A stretch of 64,000 bases of DNA from NCBI RefSeq assembly GCF_017875465.1, contig NZ_JAGGMQ010000001.1:1922001-1986000 (forward strand), read 5' to 3'. The number at the start of each line of letters is the position of its first letter. Position 1 is the first letter of the stretch. The stretch is from Winslowiella toletana. GTDB lineage: Bacteria > Pseudomonadota > Gammaproteobacteria > Enterobacterales > Enterobacteriaceae. The notes beneath the pieces are model-generated. The model worked only from the letters and a program-made list of their open reading frames with translations. It ran no database searches and was not told where the DNA came from. The position numbers and the translations under genes were made by a program. This document shows, piece after piece, positions 22,429-32,175 of the stretch.

Positions 22429-24234
22429 TTACTCGAATTCGTCCCAGCCATCATACTGCCGCCGCTCATGCTGCATCTCAGTCTGGAAAATATCCTCCAG
22501 CTCGCGCCGGGCTTCTTTCACCCGCGAGATCTGCGCGCTGTCGCCATGATTCGGCATCAGCTCACGCAGCATGCGCATATCCAGACGGCGGAAGTGCTGC
22601 TGCGCACGATGCGCCTGATGTGGATGCATGCCGACGGTCATTAACGCTTTGCGACCCAGCTCCAGCGCACTGGAGAAGGTTTCACGGGAGAATTGCGTTA
22701 CTCCCGCCTGCAACAGCTCATGTGCTTCCACACGTCCACGCGCCCGCGCCAGAATTTGCAGATGCGGGAAATGCTGCTGACACAGATGGACAATCGTCAT
22801 CGCATCTTCCGGCGCATTACAGGTAATCACGATCGATTGCGCGCTTTCCGCACCGGCTGCCCGCAACAACTCCAGCTCGGTCGCATCCCCATAGTATACT
22901 TTATAGCCATACTTACGCATCAGACTTACGGCACTGATATCGCGTTCCAGTACAGTTATGCGTTTTTTGTTCGCCATCAGCAGGCGGCCAACTACCTGAC
23001 CGAAACGACCAAAGCCCACCACGATCACCTGTGGTTTATCGTCTTCAACAAAAGGCTTCTCATCATGGTCATCCGTATCATTAAAGCGGCGGGTCAGAAT
23101 CTTATCGATACCCTGCATCAGCAGTGGCGTGGTCATCATTGATAGCGTGACCGTCACCAGCAGCAGCGGCAGTTGATCGCCGCTAAACATTTTCGCCGAC
23201 GACGCGGCAGAAAACAGCACAAAGGCAAACTCGCCGCCCTGACTAAGCACTCCGGCGAACTGCAGGCGTTCCGAACTGCGCAGGCCGTAGATGCGTGACA
23301 ACACATACAGCACGGCGATTTTTACCGCCACCAGCGCTACAACACCGATCAGGATCTCAAGTATATGGGTGTAGAGCACCCCGAGATTTAACGCCATCCC
23401 CACTGAAATAAAGAACAGGCCGAGCAGTAAGCCTTTAAATGGCTCAATGGCGATCTCCAGTTCGTGGCGATACTCACTCTCCGCCAGCAGGATCCCGGCG
23501 ATAAAGGTGCCAAGCGCCATCGATACGCCAAGCAGATCCATAAACAGCGCCGATCCCAGCACCAGCAGCAGCGCCGCAGCGGTAAACACCTCACGCACGC
23601 CGGAAGCGGCAATAAAGCGGAAAATCGGTCGCAGCAAAAAGCGTCCGCCAATCAGCATGCCGACAAATGCCAGCACCTTCATGCCGACCTTGATCCAGTC
23701 AATATGGCCGCTATCGCCGCCCGCCAGCAACGGCACCAGCGCCAGCGCCGGGATCACCGCGATATCCTGGAACAGCAGCACCGAGAAACCCAGCTGGCCG
23801 GATTCGTTACGGTTCATGCCCTTATCGCGCATCAGTTGCAGGGCCATCGCCGTTGACGACATCGCCAGGCCGATACCGCCAATCATCGCCGCCTGCCAGG
23901 AGTAATCGGTCAGCCACAGCAGACCACCCAGCACTGCGGCGCTGAAAATCACCTGCGCCGCACCGACGCCAAAAATCGAACGGCGCAACTGCCATAGCTT
24001 GGAGGGATTAAGCTCCAGGCCGATAATAAACATCAGGAACACCACGCCGAGTTCGGAGAAGTGCAGAATCTCCTCGACGTCGCTGATAAAACCTAATCCC
24101 CATGGACCGATAGCGATCCCGGCCAGCAAATAGCCGAGTACCGCGCCAATGCCGAGGCGGGCGGCGATCGGCACCGCGACCACCGCGGCAAACAGATAGA
24201 GTACGCCGGCTGTCAGAAGGGTTTGTCCTTCCAT
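22429..24234 (-). CDS. kefB: Glutathione-gated K+ efflux antiporter KefB
   Basis: A 601-residue inner-membrane protein. The N-terminal cation/proton antiporter domain has about 12 membrane segments (residues 1-380). The C-terminal RCK/KTN domain binds nucleotide and glutathione ([19 protein letters not shown], residues about 401-419). It is held shut by glutathione and opened by glutathione adducts of electrophiles, acidifying the cytoplasm for protection. The stop codon of kefG directly abuts its start. Full length. Confidence 0.97.
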   Translation of the reverse strand: MEGQTLLTAGVLYLFAAVVAVPIAARLGIGAVLGYLLAGIAIGPWGLGFISDVEEILHFSELGVVFLMFIIGLELNPSKLWQLRRSIFGVGAAQVIFSAAVLGGLLWLTDYSWQAAMIGGIGLAMSSTAMALQLMRDKGMNRNESGQLGFSVLLFQDIAVIPALALVPLLAGGDSGHIDWIKVGMKVLAFVGMLIGGRFLLRPIFRFIAASGVREVFTAAALLLVLGSALFMDLLGVSMALGTFIAGILLAESEYRHELEIAIEPFKGLLLGLFFISVGMALNLGVLYTHILEILIGVVALVAVKIAVLYVLSRIYGLRSSERLQFAGVLSQGGEFAFVLFSAASSAKMFSGDQLPLLLVTVTLSMMTTPLLMQGIDKILTRRFNDTDDHDEKPFVEDDKPQVIVVGFGRFGQVVGRLLMANKKRITVLERDISAVSLMRKYGYKVYYGDATELELLRAAGAESAQSIVITCNAPEDAMTIVHLCQQHFPHLQILARARGRVEAHELLQAGVTQFSRETFSSALELGRKALMTVGMHPHQAHRAQQHFRRLDMRMLRELMPNHGDSAQISRVKEARRELEDIFQTEMQHERRQYDGWDEFE

Positions 24235-24786
24235 TTATAAACCTCCATGCGGTAACGGTGACGCCAGCCAGTCACTGTATGCCCGCGCATAATTTTTCAT
24301 CACTTCTGGTGTCTGGCGACGCGCCCAGTAAATAATCATCGGCGTCATCCAGTGCATGCGGCACATCTGCGCTGTCAGCTCAAACGGACGCATAATTTCT
24401 GACATCGGATAGCGATTCAGCCCCTCCTGATGATAGGCGGCCTCTGGCTCACCGGTGGTTACCACGCTGCGCCAGTATTTGCCTTCCAGCACATTGCCAT
24501 CCACGCCGCTGGCAAAACCGCGCGATAACACGCGATCCAGCCACTCTTTCAGCAGTGCCGGACAGCTATAGGTGTAGAGGGGATGCTGAAACACCACCAC
24601 CTGATGTTCGCGCAGCAGTTGCTGTTCGTAATTCACATCAATAAAAAAGTCAGGATAGTGCGCGTAAAGATCGTGCACGGTGACATTGGCTAACTGCCCG
24701 GCCGGCTGCAACAAAACACGATTGGCGATCGAATCTTGTGATTCCGGGTGGGCATAAAGCAGCAAAACTTTAACGGGCTGCGACAT
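24235..24786 (-). CDS. kefG: KefB ancillary quinone-oxidoreductase-like protein KefG
   Basis: A 183-residue flavodoxin-fold protein of the NQO1 family. It has the N-terminal [18 protein letters not shown], the [17 protein letters not shown] segment and [14 protein letters not shown], typical of KefF/KefG. In E. coli it is required for full KefB activity. It is immediately upstream of kefB with no gap. A GGAGGGGA site precedes the ATG. It is divergent from yheS. Confidence 0.95.
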   Translation of the reverse strand: MSQPVKVLLLYAHPESQDSIANRVLLQPAGQLANVTVHDLYAHYPDFFIDVNYEQQLLREHQVVVFQHPLYTYSCPALLKEWLDRVLSRGFASGVDGNVLEGKYWRSVVTTGEPEAAYHQEGLNRYPMSEIMRPFELTAQMCRMHWMTPMIIYWARRQTPEVMKNYARAYSDWLASPLPHGGL

Positions 24787-24911
24787 CTATTCCCCTCCAG
24801 CCGTCGTCATAGTGCGTGTTTTCCGCTACCATGCACGACGCAACGGAATTGGTCATTCCGCAATTATGATTACGATGCAATAAATTAACATATTCTGACG
24901 ATACGGCGCTT

Positions 24912-26816
24912 ATGATTGTATTCTCCTCGTTACAAATTCGTCGCGGCATCCGCGTGCTGCTGGACAATGCTACTGCCACCATCAATCCGGGACAAAAAGT
25001 CGGGCTGGTGGGTAAAAACGGCTGCGGAAAATCCACCCTGCTGTCGCTGCTAAAGAACGAGATAAGCGCCGACGCGGGTAATTTCAGCTTTCCGGCTGGC
25101 TGGGCGCTGGCCTGGGTTAACCAGGAAACGCCAGCGCTTAATCTGCCGGCGATCGAGTATGTGATCGATGGCGATCGCGAATATCGTCAGCTGGAAGCTG
25201 AACTACAACACGCTAACGACATCAATGACGGCCATGCTATCGCCACCCTGCATGGCAAGCTTGATGCGATTCAGGCGTGGACCATTCAGTCACGCGCAGC
25301 CAGCCTGCTGCATGGTTTAGGTTTTAGCCAGGAGCAGCTGCAACGTCCGGTCAGCGATTTCTCCGGTGGCTGGCGTATGCGCCTGAATCTGGCGCAGGCG
25401 CTGCTGTGCCGCTCCGATCTGCTGCTGCTCGATGAACCGACCAACCACCTCGATCTCGACGCGGTAATCTGGCTGGAGCGCTGGCTGAAAGGCTATCCAG
25501 GCACCCTGATCCTGATTTCACACGACCGTGACTTCCTTGATCCGGTGGTGGATAAAATTCTGCATATCGAACAGCAAAGCCTGTACGAATACACCGGCAA
25601 CTACAGCTCGTTTGAACGCCAGCGCGCCACCAAACTGGCGCAGCAGCAGTCGCTGTTTGAGCATCAGCAAGAGAAAGTGGCGCACTTACAGAGCTATATT
25701 GACCGTTTCCGCGCCCAGGCCACCAAGGCGAAACAGGCGCAGAGCCGCATCAAGATGCTGGAACGGATGGAGCTGATTGCCCCGGCGCATGTTGATAACC
25801 CCTTCACCTTCAGTTTCCGCGAACCGGAAAGCCTGCCTAATCCGCTGCTGAAGATGGAGAAGGTCAGCGCTGGCTATGGCGATCGGGTGATCCTGAACTC
25901 CATCAAGCTGAACCTGGTGCCGGGTTCGCGCATTGGCCTGCTGGGCCGCAACGGCGCAGGCAAATCGACGCTAATCAAAATGCTGGCCGGTGAACTGGCG
26001 CCGTTACAGGGTGATATCGGGCTGGCGAAAGGCATTAAGCTCGGCTACTTCGCCCAGCATCAGCTGGAATTCTTACGCGCAGATGAATCACCGCTGCAAC
26101 ACTTATCGCGCCTGGCGCCGAAAGTGCTGGAACAGCAGCTGCGTGACTATCTCGGCGGCTTCGGCTTCCGTGGCGATCAGGTAACGGAAATTACCGCGCG
26201 TTTCTCCGGTGGCGAAAAAGCGCGCCTGGTGCTGGCGCTGATTGTCTGGCAGCGCCCTAACCTGCTGCTGCTGGATGAACCAACTAACCACCTCGACCTT
26301 GATATGCGTCAGGCACTGACCGAAGCGCTGATCGACTTCGAAGGCGCACTGGTTGTCGTCTCGCATGACCGCCATCTGCTGCGTTCCACGACTGATGACC
26401 TCTATCTGGTGCATGACGGTAAGGTAGAAACCTTTGAAGGTGACCTCGAAGATTATCAGCAGTGGCTGAGCGATCTGCAAAAACAGCAAGCACAGCAGGA
26501 TGCCGCGCCGAAGCTGGAGAATGGCAACAGCGCCCAGTCGCGTAAAGACCAGAAGCGACGCGAAGCGGAACTGCGCACCCAGACGCAGCCGCTGCGTAAA
26601 CAGATTACCCAGCTGGAAAAGCAGATGGAGAAGCTGAACGCGCAACTGGCCGCCGCTGAAGAGAAGCTGGCCGACACAGCGATTTATGAGCAGAGCCGCA
26701 AAGCGGATTTAACCGCTGCGCTGCAGAGTCAGGCAGAGAGCAAATCGGCGCTGGAAGAGTGCGAAATGGCATGGCTGGATGCTCAGGAGCAGCTGGAGCA
26801 GATGCTGGCAGAGTAA
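24912..26816 (+). CDS. yheS: ABC-F family ATPase YheS
   Basis: A 634-residue soluble ABC-F protein with two ATP-binding cassettes and no membrane domain. Cassette 1 has GKNGCGKST, FSGGWRMR and LLLLDEPTNHLD; cassette 2 has GRNGAGKST, FSGGEKAR and LLLLDEPTNHLD. A charged linker joins them, and a C-terminal coiled coil (about residues 535-630) follows. Members of this family act on the ribosome E site to ease stalled synthesis; the specific substrate of YheS is inferred only. It ends 10 bases before a REP-like hairpin and is convergent with tauD. Confidence 0.96.
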   Translation: MIVFSSLQIRRGIRVLLDNATATINPGQKVGLVGKNGCGKSTLLSLLKNEISADAGNFSFPAGWALAWVNQETPALNLPAIEYVIDGDREYRQLEAELQHANDINDGHAIATLHGKLDAIQAWTIQSRAASLLHGLGFSQEQLQRPVSDFSGGWRMRLNLAQALLCRSDLLLLDEPTNHLDLDAVIWLERWLKGYPGTLILISHDRDFLDPVVDKILHIEQQSLYEYTGNYSSFERQRATKLAQQQSLFEHQQEKVAHLQSYIDRFRAQATKAKQAQSRIKMLERMELIAPAHVDNPFTFSFREPESLPNPLLKMEKVSAGYGDRVILNSIKLNLVPGSRIGLLGRNGAGKSTLIKMLAGELAPLQGDIGLAKGIKLGYFAQHQLEFLRADESPLQHLSRLAPKVLEQQLRDYLGGFGFRGDQVTEITARFSGGEKARLVLALIVWQRPNLLLLDEPTNHLDLDMRQALTEALIDFEGALVVVSHDRHLLRSTTDDLYLVHDGKVETFEGDLEDYQQWLSDLQKQQAQQDAAPKLENGNSAQSRKDQKRREAELRTQTQPLRKQITQLEKQMEKLNAQLAAAEEKLADTAIYEQSRKADLTAALQSQAESKSALEECEMAWLDAQEQLEQMLAE

Positions 26817-26826
26817 TCTGTTTAAC

Positions 26827-26846
26827 GGGCGGCGAGAACGCCGCCC
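26827..26846. repeat. REP-like hairpin, copy 1 (yheS-tauD)
   Basis: GGGCGGCG, loop AGAA, CGCCGCCC: a perfect 8-bp stem in the 36-base space between the convergent yheS and tauD stop codons. It is one of nine similar hairpins in the window. It may help stop transcripts or protect mRNA ends; there is no T-run. Confidence 0.85.
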
Positions 26847-26852
26847 TCTGCT

Positions 26853-27704
26853 TCACCCCACGCGATAGTACGGCTTATCACCCAGAATCGTCGCACGATG
26901 CATAATCCGTCGCTGCGGCAGATAGTCGGCATTGGCATAATGCTGCGTCACCCGATTATCCCAGATTGCCACATCATCCTGCTGCCAGCGCCAGCGCACC
27001 TGAAACTCCGGTTTGGTGATATGCGCGAACAGGAATCCCAGCAGCGCATCACTCTCTTTCTGGCTTAAATCCACAATCCGCGTGGTAAAGCCTTCGTTAA
27101 CAAACAGCGCCTGCTTGCCACTGACCGGATGGGTTCGCACCACCGGATGCAGCAGCGGCGGGTTACTGGCCACCGCTTTTCTCCAGCGCGCATGCTCCTC
27201 TTCGCTGCCGCGATGTTTAAACTCCTGGAACGATTTGGTGAAGTCATGCTCCGCCTGCAAACCGCTTAACAGGGTCTTAACCGGCGCCGACAGCGCCTGA
27301 TACGCCGCAATGCCACTGGCCCATAACGTATCGCCACCGGTTTCCGGCAGATGTTTCGCCGCCAGAATCGCGCCCGCAGGCGGGGTTTCGATAAAGGTCA
27401 CATCAGTATGCCAGTTATCGTTATCCGGCGGATTATTGTCATGAGTATCCAGCACAATAATCTCTTCGACACCGTCAGCATGCGGATAAACCGGATGAAT
27501 ATGCAGATCGCCAAAGCGCGCGGCCAGCGCCCGTTGCTGGTGTGGCGTTAATGGCTGATCGCGGAAAAACAGCACCTGATGGCGGATCAGCGCATGATAA
27601 AGTTGCTCAAACTGGCCATCGCTGAGTGGACGGCTCAGATTCAGATTTTCCACCAGCGCGCCAATATACGGCCCCAGTGCGGTAATAGTCAGACGTTCAT
27701 TCAT
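26853..27704 (-). CDS. tauD: Taurine dioxygenase
   Basis: A 283-residue Fe(II)/2-oxoglutarate dioxygenase that converts taurine to sulfite and aminoacetaldehyde, supplying sulfur during sulfate starvation. The iron triad is His99, Asp101 (in NWHTDVTF) and His255, and Arg266/Arg270 for 2-oxoglutarate are present. These match E. coli TauD numbering. The start overlaps the tauC stop by 4 bases. It is the last gene of the tau operon. Confidence 0.97.
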   Translation of the reverse strand: MNERLTITALGPYIGALVENLNLSRPLSDGQFEQLYHALIRHQVLFFRDQPLTPHQQRALAARFGDLHIHPVYPHADGVEEIIVLDTHDNNPPDNDNWHTDVTFIETPPAGAILAAKHLPETGGDTLWASGIAAYQALSAPVKTLLSGLQAEHDFTKSFQEFKHRGSEEEHARWRKAVASNPPLLHPVVRTHPVSGKQALFVNEGFTTRIVDLSQKESDALLGFLFAHITKPEFQVRWRWQQDDVAIWDNRVTQHYANADYLPQRRIMHRATILGDKPYYRVG

Positions 27705-28528
27705 TGTGTCACTCCATGCCAGGGTGTCAGACGACGCTGTAATGCGCGCAGACCCAGTTCTAAAGTAAAAGCGATCACGGCGATCACCGCGATACCGGCC
27801 AGCACCACATCAGTGGCCAGAAACTCGCCTGCGGATTGCACCATAAAGCCCAGCCCGCGCGTGGCGGCAATCAGCTCGGCCGCCACCAGCGTCGACCAGC
27901 CAACGCCGAGGCCAATGCGCAATCCGGTGAGAATTTCCGGCAGCGCGCCCGGCAGCACCACATGCCACAGCACCTGCCAGCGGCTGGCGCCCAGCGATTG
28001 TGCAGCACGCAGTCGTACCTGTTGCGCGCTTTTTACCCCTGCCAGCGCCGACAGCGCCACCGGCGCAAAAATCGCCAGATAGATCAGTAAAATTTTCGAG
28101 GTTTCGCCGATGCCAAACCAGATCACCATCAGCGGCAGATAGGCCAGCGGCGGCACCGGACGATAGAGTTCAATCAGCGGGTCGAGAATGCCGCGCAGCG
28201 TGGCGTTCAGCCCCATGGCGATGCCCACCGGAATGCCAGTCAGCGCCGCCGCAAACAGCGCAATCAGAATACGCGTCAGGCTGGCGCCAAGATGCTGCCA
28301 CAGAGTGGCATCCATAAAACCCTGCGCGCTGGCGATGGTCAGCAGCTGATGCAGCACCTGCTGCGGCGCGGGCAGAAACAGCGGGCTAATCAGCTTTAGC
28401 GCCGTCACGCTCCACCAGATAAACAGCAGCACCAGCAAAGTAATCATGCTTAGCGTCAGCTGATGCGAAAACGGCCAGCGTCTGCGCGATCGGCGGGTGG
28501 CGAGCTTGTCATTAATCAGTGAACTCAT
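27701..28528 (-). CDS. tauC: Taurine ABC transporter, permease
   Basis: A 275-residue inner-membrane permease of the nitrate/sulfonate/taurine family with about six membrane segments. The EAA loop that docks to the ATPase reads [20 protein letters not shown] (about residues 183-202). It shares one base with the tauB stop upstream and 4 bases with tauD downstream. Confidence 0.96.
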   Translation of the reverse strand: MSSLINDKLATRRSRRRWPFSHQLTLSMITLLVLLFIWWSVTALKLISPLFLPAPQQVLHQLLTIASAQGFMDATLWQHLGASLTRILIALFAAALTGIPVGIAMGLNATLRGILDPLIELYRPVPPLAYLPLMVIWFGIGETSKILLIYLAIFAPVALSALAGVKSAQQVRLRAAQSLGASRWQVLWHVVLPGALPEILTGLRIGLGVGWSTLVAAELIAATRGLGFMVQSAGEFLATDVVLAGIAVIAVIAFTLELGLRALQRRLTPWHGVTQ

Positions 28529-29292
28529 CAGAACACCTCACGCTGCTGAAACACCCGGCTGAGCACATATTCGCGCCGGGCGATAAACTCAGGATCGGAC
28601 TTAATCGCCCGACAGGATTCGCCTGCCGCATAGCGACGACCAAAATCGAGCGACAGACGTTCGATAATGCGTCCCGGCCCCGGTGATAGCAGCACCAGTT
28701 CGCTGGCGAGAAACACCGCTTCTTCAATATCATGGGTAATCAGCAGCACCTGCTTGCCGCTATCGCGCCACAGTGTCAGCAGCAACTCCTGCATCTGTTC
28801 ACGGGTAAAAGCATCCAGTGCGCCAAACGGCTCATCAAGCAGCAGCAGTTGCGGATCGGCAGCCAGCGCACGCGCAATCCCTACCCGCTGACGCATACCG
28901 CCGGAAAGCTGCCAGATAAAGCGTTTCTCCGCCCCTTCCAGCCCGACTTTCTTCAGCATGCGCTGCGCAATGGCGCGCCGCTGGCGTTTCGCGACGCCCG
29001 CCAGTTGCAGACCAAACGCCACGTTATCCAGCACATTACGCCATGGCAGCAGGCCTTCATGCTGGAACACCACACCACGTTCTGCCCCCGGGCCGCTAAT
29101 CGGCTGACCATCCAGCGTGATACTGCCGGATTCCGCCGGTAAAAAACCGGCGATCAGATTCAGCAGCGTGGTTTTGCCACAGCCGGATGGGCCCAGCACC
29201 ACCAGCAGCTCACCGGAATCAATCGACAAATTGATATCCTGTAACGCCAGCCGGCCATCATAACGGGCATGCAAATCAGAGACGGATAACAC
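28528..29292 (-). CDS. tauB: Taurine ABC transporter, ATPase
   Basis: A 254-residue ATP-binding subunit. Walker A is GPSGCGKTT (about residues 34-42), the signature is [15 protein letters not shown], Walker B is [12 protein letters not shown], and the switch histidine follows in [10 protein letters not shown]. It lies 9 bases after tauA and drives taurine uptake through TauC. Confidence 0.97.
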   Translation of the reverse strand: MLSVSDLHARYDGRLALQDINLSIDSGELLVVLGPSGCGKTTLLNLIAGFLPAESGSITLDGQPISGPGAERGVVFQHEGLLPWRNVLDNVAFGLQLAGVAKRQRRAIAQRMLKKVGLEGAEKRFIWQLSGGMRQRVGIARALAADPQLLLLDEPFGALDAFTREQMQELLLTLWRDSGKQVLLITHDIEEAVFLASELVLLSPGPGRIIERLSLDFGRRYAAGESCRAIKSDPEFIARREYVLSRVFQQREVF

Positions 29293-29301
29293 GGGCGCGC
29301 C

Positions 29302-30285
29302 TTACTGTTCAGCCAGTGGTTTGACAAAGCGATCGGTGACGTAATCACGATAATCGCTGGCCACCTGCGGTACTTTGCCCTGCTCTTTTAAAAACTGCGC
29401 AGTATCAAGAATCGCTTTATCCACCGGCTGCGCCAGCTGACTAACCTGCCGGGCAGCGGTCAGATAGGTATTGCCTTTCACCAGCCCCGGCACCTGCTCA
29501 TTGGGCACCCCGCTCAGACGCGACAGCTTGTTGAGATTATCTGGCTGCTTCAGCCACTGTTCCGGGTTATCCAGATAGGCTTTCTGTGCCGCCAGCGCGC
29601 TGCGGGCAAAAGCGGTGACCACTTCAGGATGTTGCTGCGCGAAATCTTTGCGTACCACCCAGACGTCGAGCGTTGGCGCGCCCCATTCTCCCACCTGCGC
29701 CGAATCGGTCAGCACATGGCCCTCTTTCTCCAGTTCGTTCACTGCCGGCGCCCAGACATAGGCGCCATCGATATCACCCCGCTGCCAGGCGGCGGTAATC
29801 GCCGGAGGTTGCAGGTTCAGAATCTGCACCTGACCGGGTTTGATCCCCCAGTGTTTCAGCGCCGCCAGCAGGCTGTAATGCGTGGTGGAGATAAAAGGCA
29901 CCGCAATGCGTTTACCAATCAGATCCTGCGGTTTGGTAATGCCTTTTTTCACCACCAGCGCTTCGGAATTACCCAGCTGGGAGGCCAGCAGGAACACCTC
30001 AATCGGCACCTGCTGACTGGCGGCTACCGCCAGCGGGCTGGAGCCGATATTGCCAATCTGCACATCGCCAGACGCCAGCGCGCGTACCACGCTGGAGCCG
30101 CTATCGAATTTACGCCAGTCAACGTTTGCCCCGCTCTCTCTGGCAAAGGTATTATCAGCCTGCGCAACTTTCGCCGGTTCAGCCGATGTCTGATAAGCGA
30201 TAGTGACATCAACGGCCTGCGCATTCAGCGCTGCCAGTGACAAGGCTGCCGCAACCCATGATAAACGCCATTTTCTTCCCGCCAT
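29302..30285 (-). CDS. tauA: Taurine ABC transporter, periplasmic binding protein
   Basis: A 327-residue secreted binding protein. The signal peptide MAGRKWRLSWVAAALSLAAL ends near NAQAVDV; the mature part begins VTIAYQTSAEPAKVAQAD, typical of TauA/SsuA binding proteins. It is the first gene of tauABCD, with GGAG six bases ahead of the ATG. Its upstream region is shared with the divergent LacI-type gene. The E. coli operon needs CysB and Cbl for expression; neither site can be called with certainty here. Confidence 0.95.
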   Translation of the reverse strand: MAGRKWRLSWVAAALSLAALNAQAVDVTIAYQTSAEPAKVAQADNTFARESGANVDWRKFDSGSSVVRALASGDVQIGNIGSSPLAVAASQQVPIEVFLLASQLGNSEALVVKKGITKPQDLIGKRIAVPFISTTHYSLLAALKHWGIKPGQVQILNLQPPAITAAWQRGDIDGAYVWAPAVNELEKEGHVLTDSAQVGEWGAPTLDVWVVRKDFAQQHPEVVTAFARSALAAQKAYLDNPEQWLKQPDNLNKLSRLSGVPNEQVPGLVKGNTYLTAARQVSQLAQPVDKAILDTAQFLKEQGKVPQVASDYRDYVTDRFVKPLAEQ

Positions 30286-30359
30286 GTTGCACTCCGCTTA
30301 TTGTGATTATCTGCTAACTGTCAGCCATTTTTAACCGACAGTGGGCAAGGCTAAAAGTA

Positions 30360-30378
30360 ATTAAAAATTATTTTTAAT
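30360..30378. promoter_or_regulatory. AT-rich palindrome in the tauA/regulator intergenic region
   Basis: ATTAAAAA-TTA-TTTTTAAT is a perfect 8-bp inverted repeat 75-93 bases ahead of tauA. The 248-base divergent space (30286-30533) is AT-rich here, as expected for a CysB/Cbl-type activator region. It could be an operator or an UP-like element; the binding protein is unknown. Confidence 0.35.
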
Positions 30379-30533
30379 CACAAAATCGCATTAGAAGCTT
30401 TTCTGCTTTGTATATGTGTCAGGCGAAAAAAAGAGACACGTAAATAATTTGCAAAATCTCAGGCGTTATCTGGCCGCTTGTGGTACTGCTAGTTGCTTCA
30501 GCGCGGTAATTATTTCAGGGTATAAGGTCTGGC

Positions 30534-31514
30534 ATGTCGATTGATAAAGTTGCCCGTCTCGCCGGGGTTTCCACCGCTACCGTTTCACGCGTGTTAAATC
30601 AGCATCCCGGCGTTAAACCCGAAACCCGTGAGAAAGTGCTTTCCGCCATTGCCTTCTGTAACTACCAGCCCAATTTGCTGGCGCGCCAGCTACGTACTTC
30701 ACAGAGCCGCATGCTGCTGGTGCTGGTTCCCGGTATTACTAATCCATTCTGTTCGCTGGTGGTGCGCGGCATTGAAGAAGAGGCCGAACTGCACGGCTAT
30801 CATATTTTGCTGTGCAACTCTGAGTCGCGCCTGACGCGGGAGTCCGCTTATCTCGCTTTGCTAAGCGGTAAAGTAGTAGACGGGGTAATTACCATGGATG
30901 CGATTAGCTGTCTGCCCGGTTTAACCGCGCTGATTGGCGATTCGCCGTGGGTACAGTGCGCCGAGGGCGACCCGGCTTATAACGGCTCATCCGTCACCAT
31001 CGATAATCGCGCGGCGGCCACCGCAGTAGTGCACCATCTGGCGGCAAAAGGGCGCCGCCGCATTGCGCTGATCAATACTGATATGCGCTATCTGTACTCC
31101 CACCAGCGTGAAGCAGGATATCGCCAGACGCTGGAAGCGCTGGGGTTGAACTGGTGCCATGTCGAATATGTGGATGAAGTGGACTATAACGCTGGCTGTG
31201 CGGCGATGACGCGCATGCTGCAACTGCCCCAGCCGCCAGATGCTATCTTTGCCGTATCCGATGTGCTGGCCGGGGGCGCGCTGCACTCTGCCCGTCGGGC
31301 CGGTTTAGTGGTGCCGCAGGATCTGGCGGTGATGGGTTTCGATGGCGTGCCCTTCAGCGCCGTGACCTCGCCGCCGCTGACCACCATTGAACAGCCGATG
31401 CATCAGCTGGGGGTGCGCAGTGTGCAGCTGCTGCTGGCGCGCATAAAAAACCACCGCGTGGCGGTGGTTCATGAAGTACTGGACTGGAAGCTGGTGGAAC
31501 GCGGTTCCGCCTGA
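30534..31514 (+). CDS. LacI family transcriptional regulator
   Basis: A 326-residue repressor-type protein. The N-terminal helix-turn-helix is textbook (VARLAGVSTATVSRVLNQHP, residues about 5-24) with the hinge helix LLARQLRTSQS. The periplasmic-binding-protein-like core follows (residues 60-320), with MLLVLVPGITNPFCSLVVRG and AVMGFDGVPFS. It resembles the CytR/PurR branch, but no gene symbol is justified. It is divergent from tauABCD and convergent with the exporter gene, whose stop is one base beyond its own. Control of tau or of the exporter is possible by position; LacI-type control of tau would be unusual. Confidence 0.9.
   Translation: MSIDKVARLAGVSTATVSRVLNQHPGVKPETREKVLSAIAFCNYQPNLLARQLRTSQSRMLLVLVPGITNPFCSLVVRGIEEEAELHGYHILLCNSESRLTRESAYLALLSGKVVDGVITMDAISCLPGLTALIGDSPWVQCAEGDPAYNGSSVTIDNRAAATAVVHHLAAKGRRRIALINTDMRYLYSHQREAGYRQTLEALGLNWCHVEYVDEVDYNAGCAAMTRMLQLPQPPDAIFAVSDVLAGGALHSARRAGLVVPQDLAVMGFDGVPFSAVTSPPLTTIEQPMHQLGVRSVQLLLARIKNHRVAVVHEVLDWKLVERGSA
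31445..31469 (-). terminator. Intrinsic terminator for the exporter gene, inside the LacI-type CDS
   Basis: On the minus strand AACCACCGC-CAC-GCGGTGGTT is a perfect 9-bp stem followed by a run of six T (plus-strand A45-A50 of 31445-31450). It sits 47 bases past the stop of the minus-strand exporter gene, yet inside codons of the plus-strand regulator. It has no T-run in the plus direction, so it should act one way. Confidence 0.85.
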
Positions 31515-31515
31515 G

Positions 31516-32118
31516 TTAATGCCAGATCAACAGCACGCAGGCGGCGGTCAGAATCCCCATTGAGATATTAAATATCGCCCAGGCGCGGCGGCTGCGCAGA
31601 ATGCGGCCAATCAGGGTGCCGAAACCCAGCCAGATCACCCCGGAGATAATATTTACCGACACAATGCCAATACTGATGGCCATCACCGAGCTGCGGTAAG
31701 CGTCACCCGCCAGGCTAAAGCTGGCGACAGCGCCCAGCGCCATCAGCCACGCCTTCGGGTTAATCAGCTGCAACAGCCCCCCCTGCCAGAACGGCATCGG
31801 CGCCGCCGGGCCATCGCCGGTTTCCAGCTTTTCGTAGCTTGCGGTGCCGATTTTCCACGCCAGCCATAACAGATAAAGGCTACCGGCGATTTTCAGGATA
31901 AGATGCAGAGAAGGATAGAGCAGCAGCAAACCACCGACGCCAAACGCCACCAGCAGCAGCATCGCCTGCATACCAAGCATAATGCCAATCATCAGCGGCA
32001 GGGAACGCAGGAAACCGAAATTGGCGCCCGAGGCGGTAAGTAACATATTATTAGGGCCTGGGGTAATCGCGGCGACCCACAAAAAACCCAGCATCGACAG
32101 AAAAAGACTCAGTTCCAT
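31516..32118 (-). CDS. LysE/RhtB family amino-acid exporter
   Basis: A 200-residue inner-membrane protein with about six hydrophobic segments. The family signature ITPGPNNMLLTASGANFGF lies at residues 19-37, and the segment INPKAWLMALGA is also diagnostic. The chosen ATG gives MELSLFLSMLGF; the frame runs far upstream into sequence antisense to yheT and is not coding there. GAGGAG stands about ten bases ahead. The substrate is unknown; the family exports amino acids and related compounds. Confidence 0.9.
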   Translation of the reverse strand: MELSLFLSMLGFLWVAAITPGPNNMLLTASGANFGFLRSLPLMIGIMLGMQAMLLLVAFGVGGLLLLYPSLHLILKIAGSLYLLWLAWKIGTASYEKLETGDGPAAPMPFWQGGLLQLINPKAWLMALGAVASFSLAGDAYRSSVMAISIGIVSVNIISGVIWLGFGTLIGRILRSRRAWAIFNISMGILTAACVLLIWH

Positions 32119-32175
32119 GAAACGGGCGCTCCTCACCCCAGACAATAACAAACGCATCGAAGCTAACAGTGTGAT

